Part shown: piece by piece, positions 1 through 8,514 of the stretch
Layout: each line of letters opens with the position of its first letter
Position numbering within the stretch: position 1 is the stretch's first letter
Assembly (NCBI GenBank): GCA_964496695.1
Contig: CAZCBE010000011.1
Location: 1-64,000, forward strand
Direction: 5' to 3'
From: SXTU01 sp964496695
Lineage (GTDB): Bacteria > Verrucomicrobiota > Verrucomicrobiia > Limisphaerales > SXTU01
DNA: 64,000 nucleotides
Made by a program: the position numbers and the translations under genes
The notes under the pieces: generated by a model
Database searches by the model: none
What the model saw: the letters and a program-made list of their open reading frames with translations, nothing else
What the model was told of the DNA's origin: nothing

Positions 1-2
1 CG

Positions 3-713
3 ATGGGCCGCGACCTCAGCGGTGCGCCGGTCGTGACCGTCAACTACTCCGCGGCCGAGTATTCCCGGCAGGAGGCGAAAGCGCGTGACGTGTTCGAGTC
101 GGGCCGCATCAGCGCGCTGAGCAATCTCAAGAGCCTCATCTCGTCCGGCAAGCTGAACGAGGCGAACAACGAGTGGGGCAACTACCGCCGCGGTGCAAAC
201 CCGCAAGGCGGCCGCGCCGGCGGGAAGGATGCGGATGGCGACGAGCTGCGGCAGTTGAAGGAAGTCGAAGTGCAGCTTCGCCGTTCACAGGCAAGCAACC
301 TGGTGCAGGCGCAGCAAGCCTACACGCTGGACAACGCGACGAAGCTGGGAGCACAGGTGGACAATTACTTCTTCGCGGCGGGCAGCGATGGCAAGGGCGC
401 ACAGGTGCAAGCCGGACAGCAGGCCCTCCTCTACGACGAGCGGGCCGCCGAGCAGCAGTTGGAGAAGCTCCAGAAGGCGCAGGAAGTGACCGTGGCCACG
501 GTGCAGCCGCTGCGGGTGAACCTGCCCCTGCGCGGCCAGCGCCATGCGTTCACGCAGGTGCTCCAGACCGAGGTGAACAAGCCGATGACGGTCGAGTTCA
601 CCGCGCACAACCTCAAATCCGGCGGCTGGCTGAAACCCATCGTGCTGACCGCCTGCGCCTTCCTCGGACTGTGGATCGTAGTGGCCATCTTTGTGCAACG
701 CCGCACGGCGTGA
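3..713 (+). CDS. C-terminal part of an unknown membrane-anchored protein
   Basis: The reading frame is open from the window edge, so the N-terminus is probably missing; the ATG at 3 need not be the true start. The visible 236 residues are hydrophilic, rich in Gln, Ala and Lys, with a Gly/Asp-rich stretch near residues 65-80, and probably partly helical around 85-160. A single hydrophobic segment (about residues 210-230, ending VVAIFVQRRTA) lies at the extreme C-terminus, so the protein would be tail-anchored or held by a C-terminal helix with a short basic end. I do not recognise the family. It could be the end of a larger vWA or secreted protein. Followed by a 319-bp spacer holding a fold-back repeat. 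Confidence 0.6.
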   Translation: MGRDLSGAPVVTVNYSAAEYSRQEAKARDVFESGRISALSNLKSLISSGKLNEANNEWGNYRRGANPQGGRAGGKDADGDELRQLKEVEVQLRRSQASNLVQAQQAYTLDNATKLGAQVDNYFFAAGSDGKGAQVQAGQQALLYDERAAEQQLEKLQKAQEVTVATVQPLRVNLPLRGQRHAFTQVLQTEVNKPMTVEFTAHNLKSGGWLKPIVLTACAFLGLWIVVAIFVQRRTA

Positions 714-747
714 AGGGGACACTCCTGTCCCCTTTGAGGCCTTTTAG

Positions 748-960
748 CCCAAACTCCGAAGTAGCGGCGGCACCGCCGCCGGGTAGCACAGGCTACCAGC
801 CAGTGCCGAGCGGCTACCAGCCGCTCGGAATGACGACGGCGTGCGCACTGGTTTGGAGCCTCGTGTGGCTGCCGGGCCGCCCCGCCGTTCCGTCCGGCCA
901 GTGGCCGGACGGCACAGGCTGGTAGCCTGTGCTACCCATTCCGGCTTCGGAGTTCGGGTT
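748..960. repeat. Fold-back repeat with a perfect 19-bp inverted repeat (GGTAGCACAGGCTACC family)
   Basis: Occupies most of the gene-free stretch 714-1032. Bases 781-799 (GGGTAGCACAGGCTACCAG) are the exact reverse complement of 919-937. Each arm contains its own small palindrome (AGCACAGGCT, AGCGGCTACCAGCCGCT, GGCCAGTGGCC). An outer, imperfect pairing (CCAAACTCCGAA near 749 with TTCGGAGTTCGGG near 945) extends it to about 748-960. The structure is REP/BIME-like. No coding potential is evident. Confidence 0.8.
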
Positions 961-1032
961 TAGCGGAGGGCGACGAGTGCTACATTGGCACTGGAACGCA
1001 CGGGGGACAGGCGTGTCCCCCTCACGTGTGGT

Positions 1033-2172
1033 TCACGGCAGCAGCCGGATGCAGGAGGGGCTGGGCACGGCGAGCGGTTCCCCCACTGATTTCAAGCCGC
1101 CGGTCTGGGCATCAATGCGAAACACCGCGAGGTTGTTGCCCGGCATGTTCGCGCAGAGGAGCAGCTCGCCGCCGCCGGTGATCAGCAGGTTCTGCGGGCC
1201 TTTGCCCAGGCTGGGTTCAATGCTGAGCAACGTAAGCGTGCCATCGGTGCCGATGCGATAGGCGGCAATGCTGTCGTGGCCCCGGTTCGTGCCGTAGAGG
1301 AAGCGGCCGTTGGGCGTGATCTTGAGGTCGGCGCAATAGCTGCGGCCGGTGAAATCCGCCGGGAGGGTCGAGATGGTCTGCCGCTCGGTCAGCGTGCCGG
1401 TCGCGGTCGCGTAATCAAACACGGTCACGGAATTCTTCAGCTCGTTGATCACGTAAACGCGCTTGCCGTCCGGGTGGAACGTCAGGTGCCGGGGACCCGC
1501 GCCGGGGGGCGCCTTCACGAAGGGCGGGTCGTTGGGCGTGAGCTTCGCCGTGGCCGCATCCAGCCGGTAGCTCAGCACCTGGTCAATGCCCAGGTCGGCG
1601 GCGAGGGCGAAGCGGTTGTCCGGGCTGACCACGAGGCAGTGGGCGTTCGGCCCCTTCTGCCGCTTGGGGTCCGCGCCCGAGCCGGCGTGCTGGAAGAACG
1701 AGACGGACTCCTCGAGCGAGCCGTCCGCCTTCACCGGGAAGGAGGCGATGTTGCCTGTGGTGTAGTTGGCCACGACCACCGTCTTGCCGGTGGCGTCCAC
1801 ATCCACATAGCAGCTTGCGGTGCCGCGGGTGGACTGGCGGTTCAGGAGGTTCATCCGGCCCGTGCGGCCGTCGAGGGCATAGGCGGCCACCTGCTCCGGC
1901 TCCTTGCCGCTGAACACCTTCGCGTGGATCGAGTAGAGGAACCGGCGGTCCCGCGACAGCGCGATGAAGAACGGATTCTCCACGCCGGTCGTCCGGTGCA
2001 GGGGCTTCAAGCTGCCGGCGGCAATGTCCAACTGGAAGGCGTTGATGGCCCCCTTTTCTCCGGCGGCAAACGTGGAGACGAAGATCACGGGGGCGTCCGC
2101 TGCCAGGACGGTGCTGGTGAGCAGGGCGGCCAGGGCGAGCGGCAGGAGGGAGCGGAGGAGGGGTTTGGTCAT
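1033..2172 (-). CDS. Secreted lactonase-family seven-bladed beta-propeller (6-phosphogluconolactonase type)
   Basis: 379 residues. The ATG at 2172 is preferred to upstream starts because it is followed directly by a signal peptide (MTKPLLRSLLPLALAALL ... AADA). The mature part has repeated propeller blades with family-typical phrases: VSTFAAGEKGAINAFQLD, NPFFIALSRDRRFLYSIH, ANYTTGNIASFPV, KGPNAHCLVVSPDNRFALAADLG, GPRHLTFHPDGKRVYVINEL and GRFLYGTNRGHDSIAAYRI. These match the YbhE/lactonase propeller family (PF10282). Cytoplasmic members hydrolyse 6-phosphogluconolactone; with a signal peptide this one acts outside the cytoplasm and its substrate is unknown. It is a single gene, divergent from the following oxidoreductase across a repeat-filled 665-bp spacer. 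Confidence 0.88.
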   Translation of the reverse strand: MTKPLLRSLLPLALAALLTSTVLAADAPVIFVSTFAAGEKGAINAFQLDIAAGSLKPLHRTTGVENPFFIALSRDRRFLYSIHAKVFSGKEPEQVAAYALDGRTGRMNLLNRQSTRGTASCYVDVDATGKTVVVANYTTGNIASFPVKADGSLEESVSFFQHAGSGADPKRQKGPNAHCLVVSPDNRFALAADLGIDQVLSYRLDAATAKLTPNDPPFVKAPPGAGPRHLTFHPDGKRVYVINELKNSVTVFDYATATGTLTERQTISTLPADFTGRSYCADLKITPNGRFLYGTNRGHDSIAAYRIGTDGTLTLLSIEPSLGKGPQNLLITGGGELLLCANMPGNNLAVFRIDAQTGGLKSVGEPLAVPSPSCIRLLP

Positions 2173-2329
2173 GGAGTGTTCAGAGATCAGAACGGCAATG
2201 TTGGCGATGCGATCTGGCCTTGGACGCACCAGCCAGCCCGAACCTTGGCAAAAATCCGAGAGCCCGGGCAGAAATCAGACGCCCGCGCGGCGAACCGCTT
2301 CCCAGAAAGCCCCCAATGATTTGGGAAAG

Positions 2330-2758
2330 GGTTCTCCGCTGTTTTCGGTGGAACCGGGCGGCAGGCAGGGAAATTCCAAGCTCCAAGGCCCAAGCTCAAA
2401 AAAAATTCCAAAACCCAATTCCAACCGTTCAGCGTGCCTCGCTGCCAGCCCTTCCGCCCTGGTTGGCGCCTTCATTTAACCCGAACTGCGAAATTGAAAC
2501 CGCGGATAACGCGGATGACACGGATGGGAAGGGCTTGCCAGCTCTGCGTTAAGGAACCAGGCCCACCGGTGGCGAGCTTGCACAATCGGTTCTTTATCCG
2601 TGTGTTCCGCGTGTTCCGCGGTTCTTTGGAATTCGGGTTTAAGAGCTGGGCTGGTCCGCCTGGCCCGGCCAATGCCGGGCCACGCCTCCCTTTGGAATTT
2701 GGCACTTGGGATTTGGAGCTTCTTCCACACGCCATTCCACTGAAAATAGTGGAGAACC
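2330..2758. mobile_element. MITE-like element A1: 24-bp terminal inverted repeats and TTCCAA heptamer arms
   Basis: Lies in the gene-free stretch 2173-2837. The left end 2330-2353 (GGTTCTCCGCTGTTTTC...) pairs with the right end 2735-2758. Inside each end are degenerate heptamers: left arm 2372-2433 (ATTCCAAGCTCCAAGG-type words), right arm 2690-2718 (TTTGGAA TTTGGCA CTTGGGA TTTGGAG). The same termini and words recur in element A2 at 11694-11982. No open reading frame for a transposase is present. The loop carries a second, unrelated fold-back (2479-2642), suggesting nested insertion. Confidence 0.7.
2479..2642. repeat. Nonamer fold-back E1 (CGCGGATAA / TCCGCGTGT words)
   Basis: The left arm at about 2498-2528 consists of nine-base words (ACCGCGGAT AACGCGGAT, then GACACGGAT). 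The right arm at 2593-2623 is their complement (TCCGTGTGT, TCCGCGTGT, TCCGCGG). The outer bases AACCCGAA (2478-2486) and TTCGGGTT (2632-2639) also pair. The element sits inside the loop of MITE-like element A1. A half-copy occurs at 50911-50940. Confidence 0.7.
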
Positions 2759-2837
2759 TGGGAAAGACCAAGAGCCGAGCGCACTGATCAGCGGGGCTTG
2801 CGCGGAGGCCACCGGGCTGCAAGATTCCCAACGACCC

Positions 2838-4082
2838 ATGAAACGACCGCCCCTTGCCGACGCCCTCACCCGCCGGGATTTTGTGCGGGCCGGCTCCGCC
2901 CTCGCTGCATCCGCGTTCGCCAGTGGACTGGCCCCGGCCCAGGCAGCGGAGGCGCCCGCGCCCGCGCCGGCCAGGCCCGCTCCCCCGCTGCTCACGCCCG
3001 CCGACAAGTTCCGCGATGTGTCCCGCGGCACGCCCAAGCCGCACTCGCTCAAGGGCGATGCGCTCGTGCAGGCCCGCCTCACGCCGGAGACGTGGCGGCT
3101 GGAGATCACGGCTGACACGACCGTCCACCCCGCCATCAAAGACCAGCCCGGCCTGAGCACGCCGCTGACGCTCGCCGACGGCAACGCGCTGGACCTGCCC
3201 GCGCTGATGAAGCTTGGCGAGCAGCACGGCGTAAAGTTTCTCAAGGCCATGCAGTGCCTCAACATTCCCGCGCCGCTCGGTCAGGGGCTGTGGGAGGGCG
3301 TGCCGTCGCGCGAGGTGCTGCGGCTCTGCGGCCAGTTGCGGAACGTGCGGCGCATCTACTACTGGGGCTTTCACAACAACGACCCGAAACAGCTCTTCCA
3401 GTCGTCGCTCAGCTACTCGCAGGCGATGGAGACCGCGCCGGGCGAACTGCCGGCCTTCCTCGCCTACCGGCTCAATGGCGAACCGATCCCGCTGATCCGT
3501 GGTGGGCCGGTGCGCATGGTTATCCCGTGGGCGCACGGGTTCAAATCCATCAAGTGGCTCCAGCGCATCGTCGTCACCAACGACTACAAGGCCAACGATA
3601 CCTACGCCGAACAGAACAACGACCCGGAGGCGCCGCTCAAGACCGCCGCGTATCTCGACACCCTCCCGGCCAAGCTGCCCGCCGGCCAGCCGGTGCCGAT
3701 CAGCGGGCTGGTGATCTCGGGACTCTCGGGCTTGAAGCGCGTGGAGTATTCGCTGAGCCGCGCCGAGGCGAAGGCCGACGACGTTGAGCAATGGGCCGAG
3801 GCACGGCTTGAAGCCCCGCCCGCCGACTGGGGCACGGTGCTGCCCGCCGGCGTGTCCGCACGGCAAGTGCTCGGCTTTGATCCGAAGACTGGCCAGCCCA
3901 CGGCCTGGCCGTTGCGCTACAGCATGATTTCCTGGTCCGCCGCGCTCAAAGGCCTGCCCCCCGGCAAGTATGCCCTGCGCGCCCGCGCCGTGGATCTGAA
4001 CGGCTTCGCCCAGCCCGAGCCGCGACCGATACAAAAGTCGGGCCGGAACTCGCTGGAAGCGCGGGAGTTTGAAGTGGTGTAG
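2838..4082 (+). CDS. Tat-exported sulfite-oxidase-like molybdopterin oxidoreductase
   Basis: 414 residues. The ATG at 2838 is chosen because it directly precedes a twin-arginine signal (LTRRDFVRAGSALAASAFA, residues 10-28), so export in the folded state is expected. The mature protein has the sulfite oxidase/SorA-type molybdopterin fold. Its Cys140 in KFLKAMQCLNIPAPLGQGLWEGVPSREVL-like context is where the family places the molybdenum-ligating Cys, and YRLNGEPIPLIRGGPVRMVIP followed by GFKSIKWLQRI is highly characteristic. The C-terminal part (about 290-414) resembles the dimerisation/Ig-like domain (VPISGLVISGLSGLKRVEYS). No cytochrome partner is adjacent. The substrate may be sulfite or another small molecule; this cannot be told from sequence. 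Confidence 0.85.
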   Translation: MKRPPLADALTRRDFVRAGSALAASAFASGLAPAQAAEAPAPAPARPAPPLLTPADKFRDVSRGTPKPHSLKGDALVQARLTPETWRLEITADTTVHPAIKDQPGLSTPLTLADGNALDLPALMKLGEQHGVKFLKAMQCLNIPAPLGQGLWEGVPSREVLRLCGQLRNVRRIYYWGFHNNDPKQLFQSSLSYSQAMETAPGELPAFLAYRLNGEPIPLIRGGPVRMVIPWAHGFKSIKWLQRIVVTNDYKANDTYAEQNNDPEAPLKTAAYLDTLPAKLPAGQPVPISGLVISGLSGLKRVEYSLSRAEAKADDVEQWAEARLEAPPADWGTVLPAGVSARQVLGFDPKTGQPTAWPLRYSMISWSAALKGLPPGKYALRARAVDLNGFAQPEPRPIQKSGRNSLEAREFEVV

Positions 4083-4086
4083 TGGG

Positions 4087-4105
4087 GTCCAACTTCATGT
4101 TAGGC
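4087..4105 (+). other. Integron attC-like right half-site (RYYYAAC-spacer-GTTRRRY)
   Basis: GTCCAAC (4087-4093) and GTTAGGC (4099-4105) match the inverse-core and core consensus of integron attC sites, separated by five bases as in the L'-R' half of an attC. They lie just after the upstream stop codon (4082) and 11 bases before the small gene at 4117. No integron integrase is in the window. Confidence 0.45.
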
Positions 4106-4116
4106 CGCTTCACACG

Positions 4117-4383
4117 ATGGACACTTATGGCGATGAGTTGCAGCGCATTGTCAGCATCCTTCATCGGAGCGGTTTCGCATCGTCGGTGCGTGGTGATGGT
4201 GCGGCGAGGTTTATTTATGCCGAGCACGGAGATAGAGCGGTTGAGTTCTCACGCGACGGAGTCGGTTTCTTTGTTGAGCTTTTCGAGCAGCCTTCAGAGA
4301 CGTCAGTTCGTGACTACCAGCAGGACACCATCGAGCACGCCACTGAGCAGGCGATTGATTGGTTGTCACGAAATGCGGCCTAA
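4117..4383 (+). CDS. Small acidic hypothetical protein, possible integron cassette gene
   Basis: 88 residues from the ATG at 4117 (MDTYGDELQRI...). No signal peptide or membrane segment. The composition is that of a compact alpha/beta protein (RFIYAEHGDRAVEFSRDGVGFFVELFE) with an amphipathic C-terminal helix (HATEQAIDWLSRNAA). Its function is unknown. The borders are the notable feature: GTTAGGC at 4099-4105 shortly upstream and GCCTAAC spanning the stop codon (4378-4384), followed by CAGGCGCTGCAG. That is the arrangement of a one-gene integron cassette. It is inserted between the sulfite-oxidase-like gene and a repeat-rich spacer. Confidence in coding is moderate because it is short. Confidence 0.55.
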   Translation: MDTYGDELQRIVSILHRSGFASSVRGDGAARFIYAEHGDRAVEFSRDGVGFFVELFEQPSETSVRDYQQDTIEHATEQAIDWLSRNAA

Positions 4384-4456
4384 CCAGGCGCTGCAGCTCC
4401 TATGAGGGTTGTCAACGGTTTGGTTCACGGACACTGGTTTTTCTTGGTGGTTGGGC
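4378..4456 (+). other. Possible attC-like site downstream of the cassette gene
   Basis: GCCTAAC (4378-4384, overlapping the TAA stop of the small gene) fits the inverse core RYYYAAC. GTTGGGC at 4450-4456 fits the core GTTRRRY, giving a 79-bp interval within the usual attC size range. The inner L boxes are not convincing by eye, so this right boundary is weaker than the upstream one. The rest of the gene-free stretch to 4732 shows no gene that I can support. Confidence 0.35.
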
Positions 4457-4732
4457 ATGGCCCCGCGTGGCGCAGCGGAGCGCAGCCACGACGGGCGCGC
4501 CAGCGGGAGGCGGGTGGAGCGCCGGGCGGCTCCGTCGGCTGCACCGCCTGCGGCCGCCGTTCGGTTTCCTTAAAGGTGGTTTTCTCTTTCCGGACGGATC
4601 ACCGGGCTTCGCCGGGCGCGCAGGGCGCAGCTTCCCAGATCGTGCCGGGCCGCTCCCGGTCACCAGCTCCTATTCGAGCATTCCTTGCGGAAGCCCATGA
4701 GGTCATGCCTGACTGGGGGAAGCCGCCGAGGG

Positions 4733-4903
4733 CGTGGCGGCAGGCATCCTGCCTGCCGTAGAGGGCGGCGTCCCGCCGCCCGGAAAAAACGCCACCCACT
4801 TCGATGAAGCCAGGAAGTTTGTAGCCTGCTCTGCCTTGGTAGCCGCTTTCAGCCGGGCGTCCCGCCCGGCTCTACGGCAGGCAAGATGCCTGCCGCCACA
4901 CGC
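4733..4903. repeat. Long fold-back of REP-like units (GGCAGGCATCCTGCCTGCC family)
   Basis: The left arm 4733-4783 (GCGTGGCGGCAGGCATCC..., CTGCCTGCCGTAGAG, GGCGGCGTCCCGCCGCC) is nearly the reverse complement of the right arm 4853-4903. Each arm contains two small hairpins: GGCAGGCATCCTGCCTGCC and a CGGGCGTCCCGCCCG-type stem. The loop of about 70 bp holds nothing recognisable. The right arm ends 63 bp before the pyruvate carboxylase start, so it may lie in that gene's leader. A related unit is found inside a coding region at 27691-27730. Confidence 0.8.
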
Positions 4904-4965
4904 CGCCGCATTTCGCGCATCCGGGCTTGGACATCGGGAGGCAGTCCTGTAAAACACCCGGGCTT

Positions 4966-7900
4966 ATGAGTCCACGTCGCACTGCGAAGAAGAATGCCGC
5001 CGAGAAGCACGCCGAAGCCCAGGCGGGGCCAAAGGTTTTCCGCAAGCTGATGGCGGCCAACCGCTCCGAGATCGCCATCCGCGTGTTCCGCGCGGCCACG
5101 GAACTGGGCCTGCGCACGGTGGCCATCTACGCGCAGGAGGACCGTTTCGGCGTGCATCGCTTCAAGGCGGACGAGGCGTATCTGGTGGGGCAGGGGAAGG
5201 GCCCCGTGGGCGCGTATCTCGACATCGAGAGCATCGTGGCGCTGGCCAAGGAGCGGGGCGTGGACCTGATCCATCCGGGTTACGGCTTTCTCTCGGAGAA
5301 CGCGGCGTTCGCCCGCGCGTGCGCGGCGGCGGGCATCACGTTCGTCGGTCCCCGGCCTGAGTTGCTGGAGATGATGGGCGACAAGACGGCGGCCCGTTCG
5401 CTCGCGCAAAAGATCGGCGTCCCCACCCTGCCCGGCACCGAGGATCCCATCTCCGACCGGGGCGAGGCGCTCAAGCTGGCGAAGGAGATTGGCTTCCCGC
5501 TGATCATCAAGGCGGCCTTCGGCGGCGGCGGTCGCGGCATGCGCGTGGTTCACAAGGCAGGTGACCTGGCGAACCTGCTCGACGAGGCTCAGGCGGAGGC
5601 GGGCCGGGCGTTTGGCAATCCGGCGGTCTTCCTGGAGAAATACATTCCCAATGCAAAGCACATCGAGGTGCAGATCCTCGGGGACCAGCACGGCAATGTG
5701 ATTCACCTGCATGAGCGCGACTGCTCGGTGCAGCGTCGGCACCAGAAAGTCGTGGAGGTCGCGCCGTCGTTTGGCCTGCCGGAGCACGTCATCAAGGAGC
5801 TGTGCGCCGCAGCCGCGCGCATGGCCTACGAGGTTCGCTACGACAACGCGGGCACCATCGAGTTCCTCTACGACCTCGACCGGCACGAGTGGTTCTTCAT
5901 CGAGATGAACCCGCGCATCCAGGTGGAGCACACGGTCACGGAGGTCATCACCGGACTGGACCTCGTGCGCGCGCAGATCCTCATCGCGCAGGGGCACCCG
6001 CTGCACGGTCCGGAAGTCGGCATGCCGCCGCAGAACCAGATCCCGCGCAACGGCTACGCGGTGCAGTGCCGCGTGACCACCGAGGACCCCGAGAACAAGT
6101 TCACGCCGGACTACGGCAAGATCCTTACCTATCGCAGCGCGGGCGGCTTCGGGCTGCGGCTGGACGGCGGCATGGGCTTTGCGGGCGCGGTCATCACGCC
6201 CTTCTACGACTCCATGCTCGTGAAGGTCACGAGTTCCGGCCAGACCTACGAGATGGCGCTCCAGCGCACGGACCGCGCGCTGCGCGAGTTCCGCATCCGG
6301 GGCGTGAAGACAAACATCCCGTTCCTCGAAAACCTCATCCACAACGCCGTCTTCCGCAGCGGCCAGGCCACGACCACGCTGATTGACAACACCCCGGAAC
6401 TGTTTGCCTTCAAGCACCGCCGGGACCGTGCCTCGAAGCTGCTGAACTTCCTGGGCAACATCATCGTCAACGGCAACCCGCACGCGAAGGGGTTCAAGCC
6501 GGAGAAGCCCTTCGCCCTCGCGCAGCCGCCCACCTACGACCATAAGCAGGTGCCGGCGGACGGCACGCGCGACCTGCTGCACAAGCTCGGGCCCAAGAAA
6601 TTCGCGCAGTGGACGCTCAAGCAGAAGCGCCTCCTGGTCACGGACACGACGTTCCGCGACGCGCACCAGTCCCTCATGGCCACGCGCGTGCGCAGCTACG
6701 ACATGCTCGCCGTGGCGGACGCGCTCGCGCGCCGCGTGCCGGAGCTGTTCTCGCTGGAGATGTGGGGCGGCGCGACCTTTGACACGGCCATGCGCTTCCT
6801 GCACGAGGACCCGTGGGAGCGCCTGCGCGAGCTGCGCAAGCGCGTGCCGAACATCTGCTTCCAGATGCTTTTCCGCGGCAGCAACGCCGTCGGCTACACA
6901 AACTATCCAGACAACGTCGTCGCCGGTTTCGTGCGGCACGCGGCGTCGTCCGGCATGGACATCTTCCGCGTGTTCGACTCGCTGAACTACACGCCGAACC
7001 TCCGCGCGGCCATGGAGGCGGTGCAGGACACGCACGCGATCTGCGAGGCGACCGTGTGCTACACCGGCGACATCCTCGACCCGAAGCGCGACAAGTATTC
7101 CCTGAAGTATTACGTCGAGCTGGCCAAGGAACTGGAGCGCATGGGCGCGCACATGATCGCCATCAAGGACATGGCCGGCCTGTGCCGTCCTTATGCCGCG
7201 CACAAGCTGGTCAAGGCGCTCAAGGACGCCGTCGGCCTGCCGATCCACTTCCACACGCACGACACCAGCGGCATCAACGCCGGTTCGATCCTGCGGGCCT
7301 GCGACGCGGGCGTGGACGTGGTGGACCTGGCCATCGCCAGCATGAGCGGCAGCACCAGCCAGCCGAACCTGAACAGCATCGTGGCCGCGCTGCAGAACAC
7401 CCCGCGCGACACGAAGCTGGACCTGGAGGCGCTCAACGAGTTCTCCGACTACTGGGAGCTGGCCCGGGAGTATTACCGCCCGTTCGACACCGCGCCCAAG
7501 GCCGGCAGCGCGGAGGTTTACCTCCACGAGATGCCAGGCGGCCAATACACGAACCTCAAGGAGCAGGCCGCCAGCATGGGTCTGGCGAACCGCTGGCGCG
7601 AGATCGCCCGCACCTACGCCGAAGTCAACACGCTCTTCGGCGACATCGTGAAGGTCACGCCCAGCAGCAAGGTGGTCGGGGACATGACCATGTTCCTCAT
7701 CACCCGCGGCATCAAGGCGGCCGACGTGGTCAATCTGGAGCCGGGCTCCGTGCCGTTCCCCGCGAGCGTCATTGACATGCTTTCCGGCGGCCTGGGCCAG
7801 CCGATGGCCGGCTGGCCGGCACAGGTGCAGAAGGTCGTCCTGGGCAAGCAGAAGCCCATTACCATCCGGCCCGGCGAGGACATGCCCGCCGCGAACCTCA

Positions 7901-8478
7901 AAAAGGTCCGCGAAGAACTCACCGCCAAGCTCAAACGCGACGCGACGGACGACGACCTCTACAGCCACCTGATGTATCCCGAGGTGTTCGCGGACTTCGC
8001 GAAGATTCAGCGCGATTTCGGCGAGGTCAGCGCCCTGCCCACGCCCGCGTTCTTCTACGGCCTCAAGCCGGACGAGGAGGTCAGCGTGAGCATCGAGGAG
8101 GGCAAGACGCTTTTCATCAAGCTCGTGAACATTGGCGCGCCGGACAAGGACGGCCGCCGCACCGTGACCTTCGAGTTGAACGGCATGACCCGCGAGACGA
8201 GCATCCCGGACAAGTCCGTGGCCGTGAAGACCAAGGCCCGCGCCAAGGCCGATCCCGCGAACCCGCTGGAAGTCGCCGCCCCTATCCCCGGCATCATCAC
8301 GTCGCTGGCCGTTGGTGTCGGTGCGAAGGTGGCGAAGGACGACAAGCTCGTCACGATGGAGGCGATGAAGATGCAGACCACCATCTACGCGCAGGCCGAT
8401 GGCGTGGTGGCGGAGATCTTCGCCCAGGTCGGCGAGACGGTGGAAAGCAAGGACCTGCTGATGAAGCTGAAGGCGTGA
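4966..8478 (+). CDS. pyc: Pyruvate carboxylase (single-chain, biotin-dependent)
   Basis: 1170 residues from the ATG at 4966; a start 39 bp upstream is possible. Full-length domain order of the single-chain enzyme is present. The biotin carboxylase domain is at about residues 20-480, with the ATP-grasp loop FGGGGRGMR, EKYIPNAKHIEVQILGD, HERDCSVQRRHQK and EMNPRIQVEHTVTE. The carboxyltransferase domain begins near residue 550 (LLVTDTTFRDAHQSLMATR) with the Mg-binding HFHTHDTSG. The PYC/OADA domain follows, then a C-terminal biotinyl domain with EAMKM, biotin-acceptor Lys1135. The enzyme carboxylates pyruvate to oxaloacetate in the cytoplasm and refills the TCA cycle. It is monocistronic; the next gene is convergent. 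Confidence 0.97.
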   Translation: MSPRRTAKKNAAEKHAEAQAGPKVFRKLMAANRSEIAIRVFRAATELGLRTVAIYAQEDRFGVHRFKADEAYLVGQGKGPVGAYLDIESIVALAKERGVDLIHPGYGFLSENAAFARACAAAGITFVGPRPELLEMMGDKTAARSLAQKIGVPTLPGTEDPISDRGEALKLAKEIGFPLIIKAAFGGGGRGMRVVHKAGDLANLLDEAQAEAGRAFGNPAVFLEKYIPNAKHIEVQILGDQHGNVIHLHERDCSVQRRHQKVVEVAPSFGLPEHVIKELCAAAARMAYEVRYDNAGTIEFLYDLDRHEWFFIEMNPRIQVEHTVTEVITGLDLVRAQILIAQGHPLHGPEVGMPPQNQIPRNGYAVQCRVTTEDPENKFTPDYGKILTYRSAGGFGLRLDGGMGFAGAVITPFYDSMLVKVTSSGQTYEMALQRTDRALREFRIRGVKTNIPFLENLIHNAVFRSGQATTTLIDNTPELFAFKHRRDRASKLLNFLGNIIVNGNPHAKGFKPEKPFALAQPPTYDHKQVPADGTRDLLHKLGPKKFAQWTLKQKRLLVTDTTFRDAHQSLMATRVRSYDMLAVADALARRVPELFSLEMWGGATFDTAMRFLHEDPWERLRELRKRVPNICFQMLFRGSNAVGYTNYPDNVVAGFVRHAASSGMDIFRVFDSLNYTPNLRAAMEAVQDTHAICEATVCYTGDILDPKRDKYSLKYYVELAKELERMGAHMIAIKDMAGLCRPYAAHKLVKALKDAVGLPIHFHTHDTSGINAGSILRACDAGVDVVDLAIASMSGSTSQPNLNSIVAALQNTPRDTKLDLEALNEFSDYWELAREYYRPFDTAPKAGSAEVYLHEMPGGQYTNLKEQAASMGLANRWREIARTYAEVNTLFGDIVKVTPSSKVVGDMTMFLITRGIKAADVVNLEPGSVPFPASVIDMLSGGLGQPMAGWPAQVQKVVLGKQKPITIRPGEDMPAANLKKVREELTAKLKRDATDDDLYSHLMYPEVFADFAKIQRDFGEVSALPTPAFFYGLKPDEEVSVSIEEGKTLFIKLVNIGAPDKDGRRTVTFELNGMTRETSIPDKSVAVKTKARAKADPANPLEVAAPIPGIITSLAVGVGAKVAKDDKLVTMEAMKMQTTIYAQADGVVAEIFAQVGETVESKDLLMKLKA

Positions 8479-8514
8479 GGCTGCCCCAAGGGCGCTGCTG
8501 CCTTGGGCCAAAGC

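Noticed and set aside
929..1261. Plus-strand 110-codon frame overlapping the lactonase 3' end
   Set aside because: Complement of the lactonase gene and repeat J; no family features.
2472..4034. Long minus-strand open frame opposite the sulfite-oxidase-like gene
   Set aside because: No domain, composition typical of antisense frames, and it runs through the repeats A1/E1.
4384..4732. Small plus-strand open frames after the cassette-like gene
   Set aside because: Arg/Pro/Gly-rich, overlapping frames with no start signal or domain.
4849..8511. A 1220-codon open frame on the minus strand opposite pyruvate carboxylase
   Set aside because: It is the complement of a GC-rich, strongly biased gene. 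Its translation is rich in Arg/His/Gly/Val with no recognisable domain, whereas the plus strand encodes a complete enzyme.
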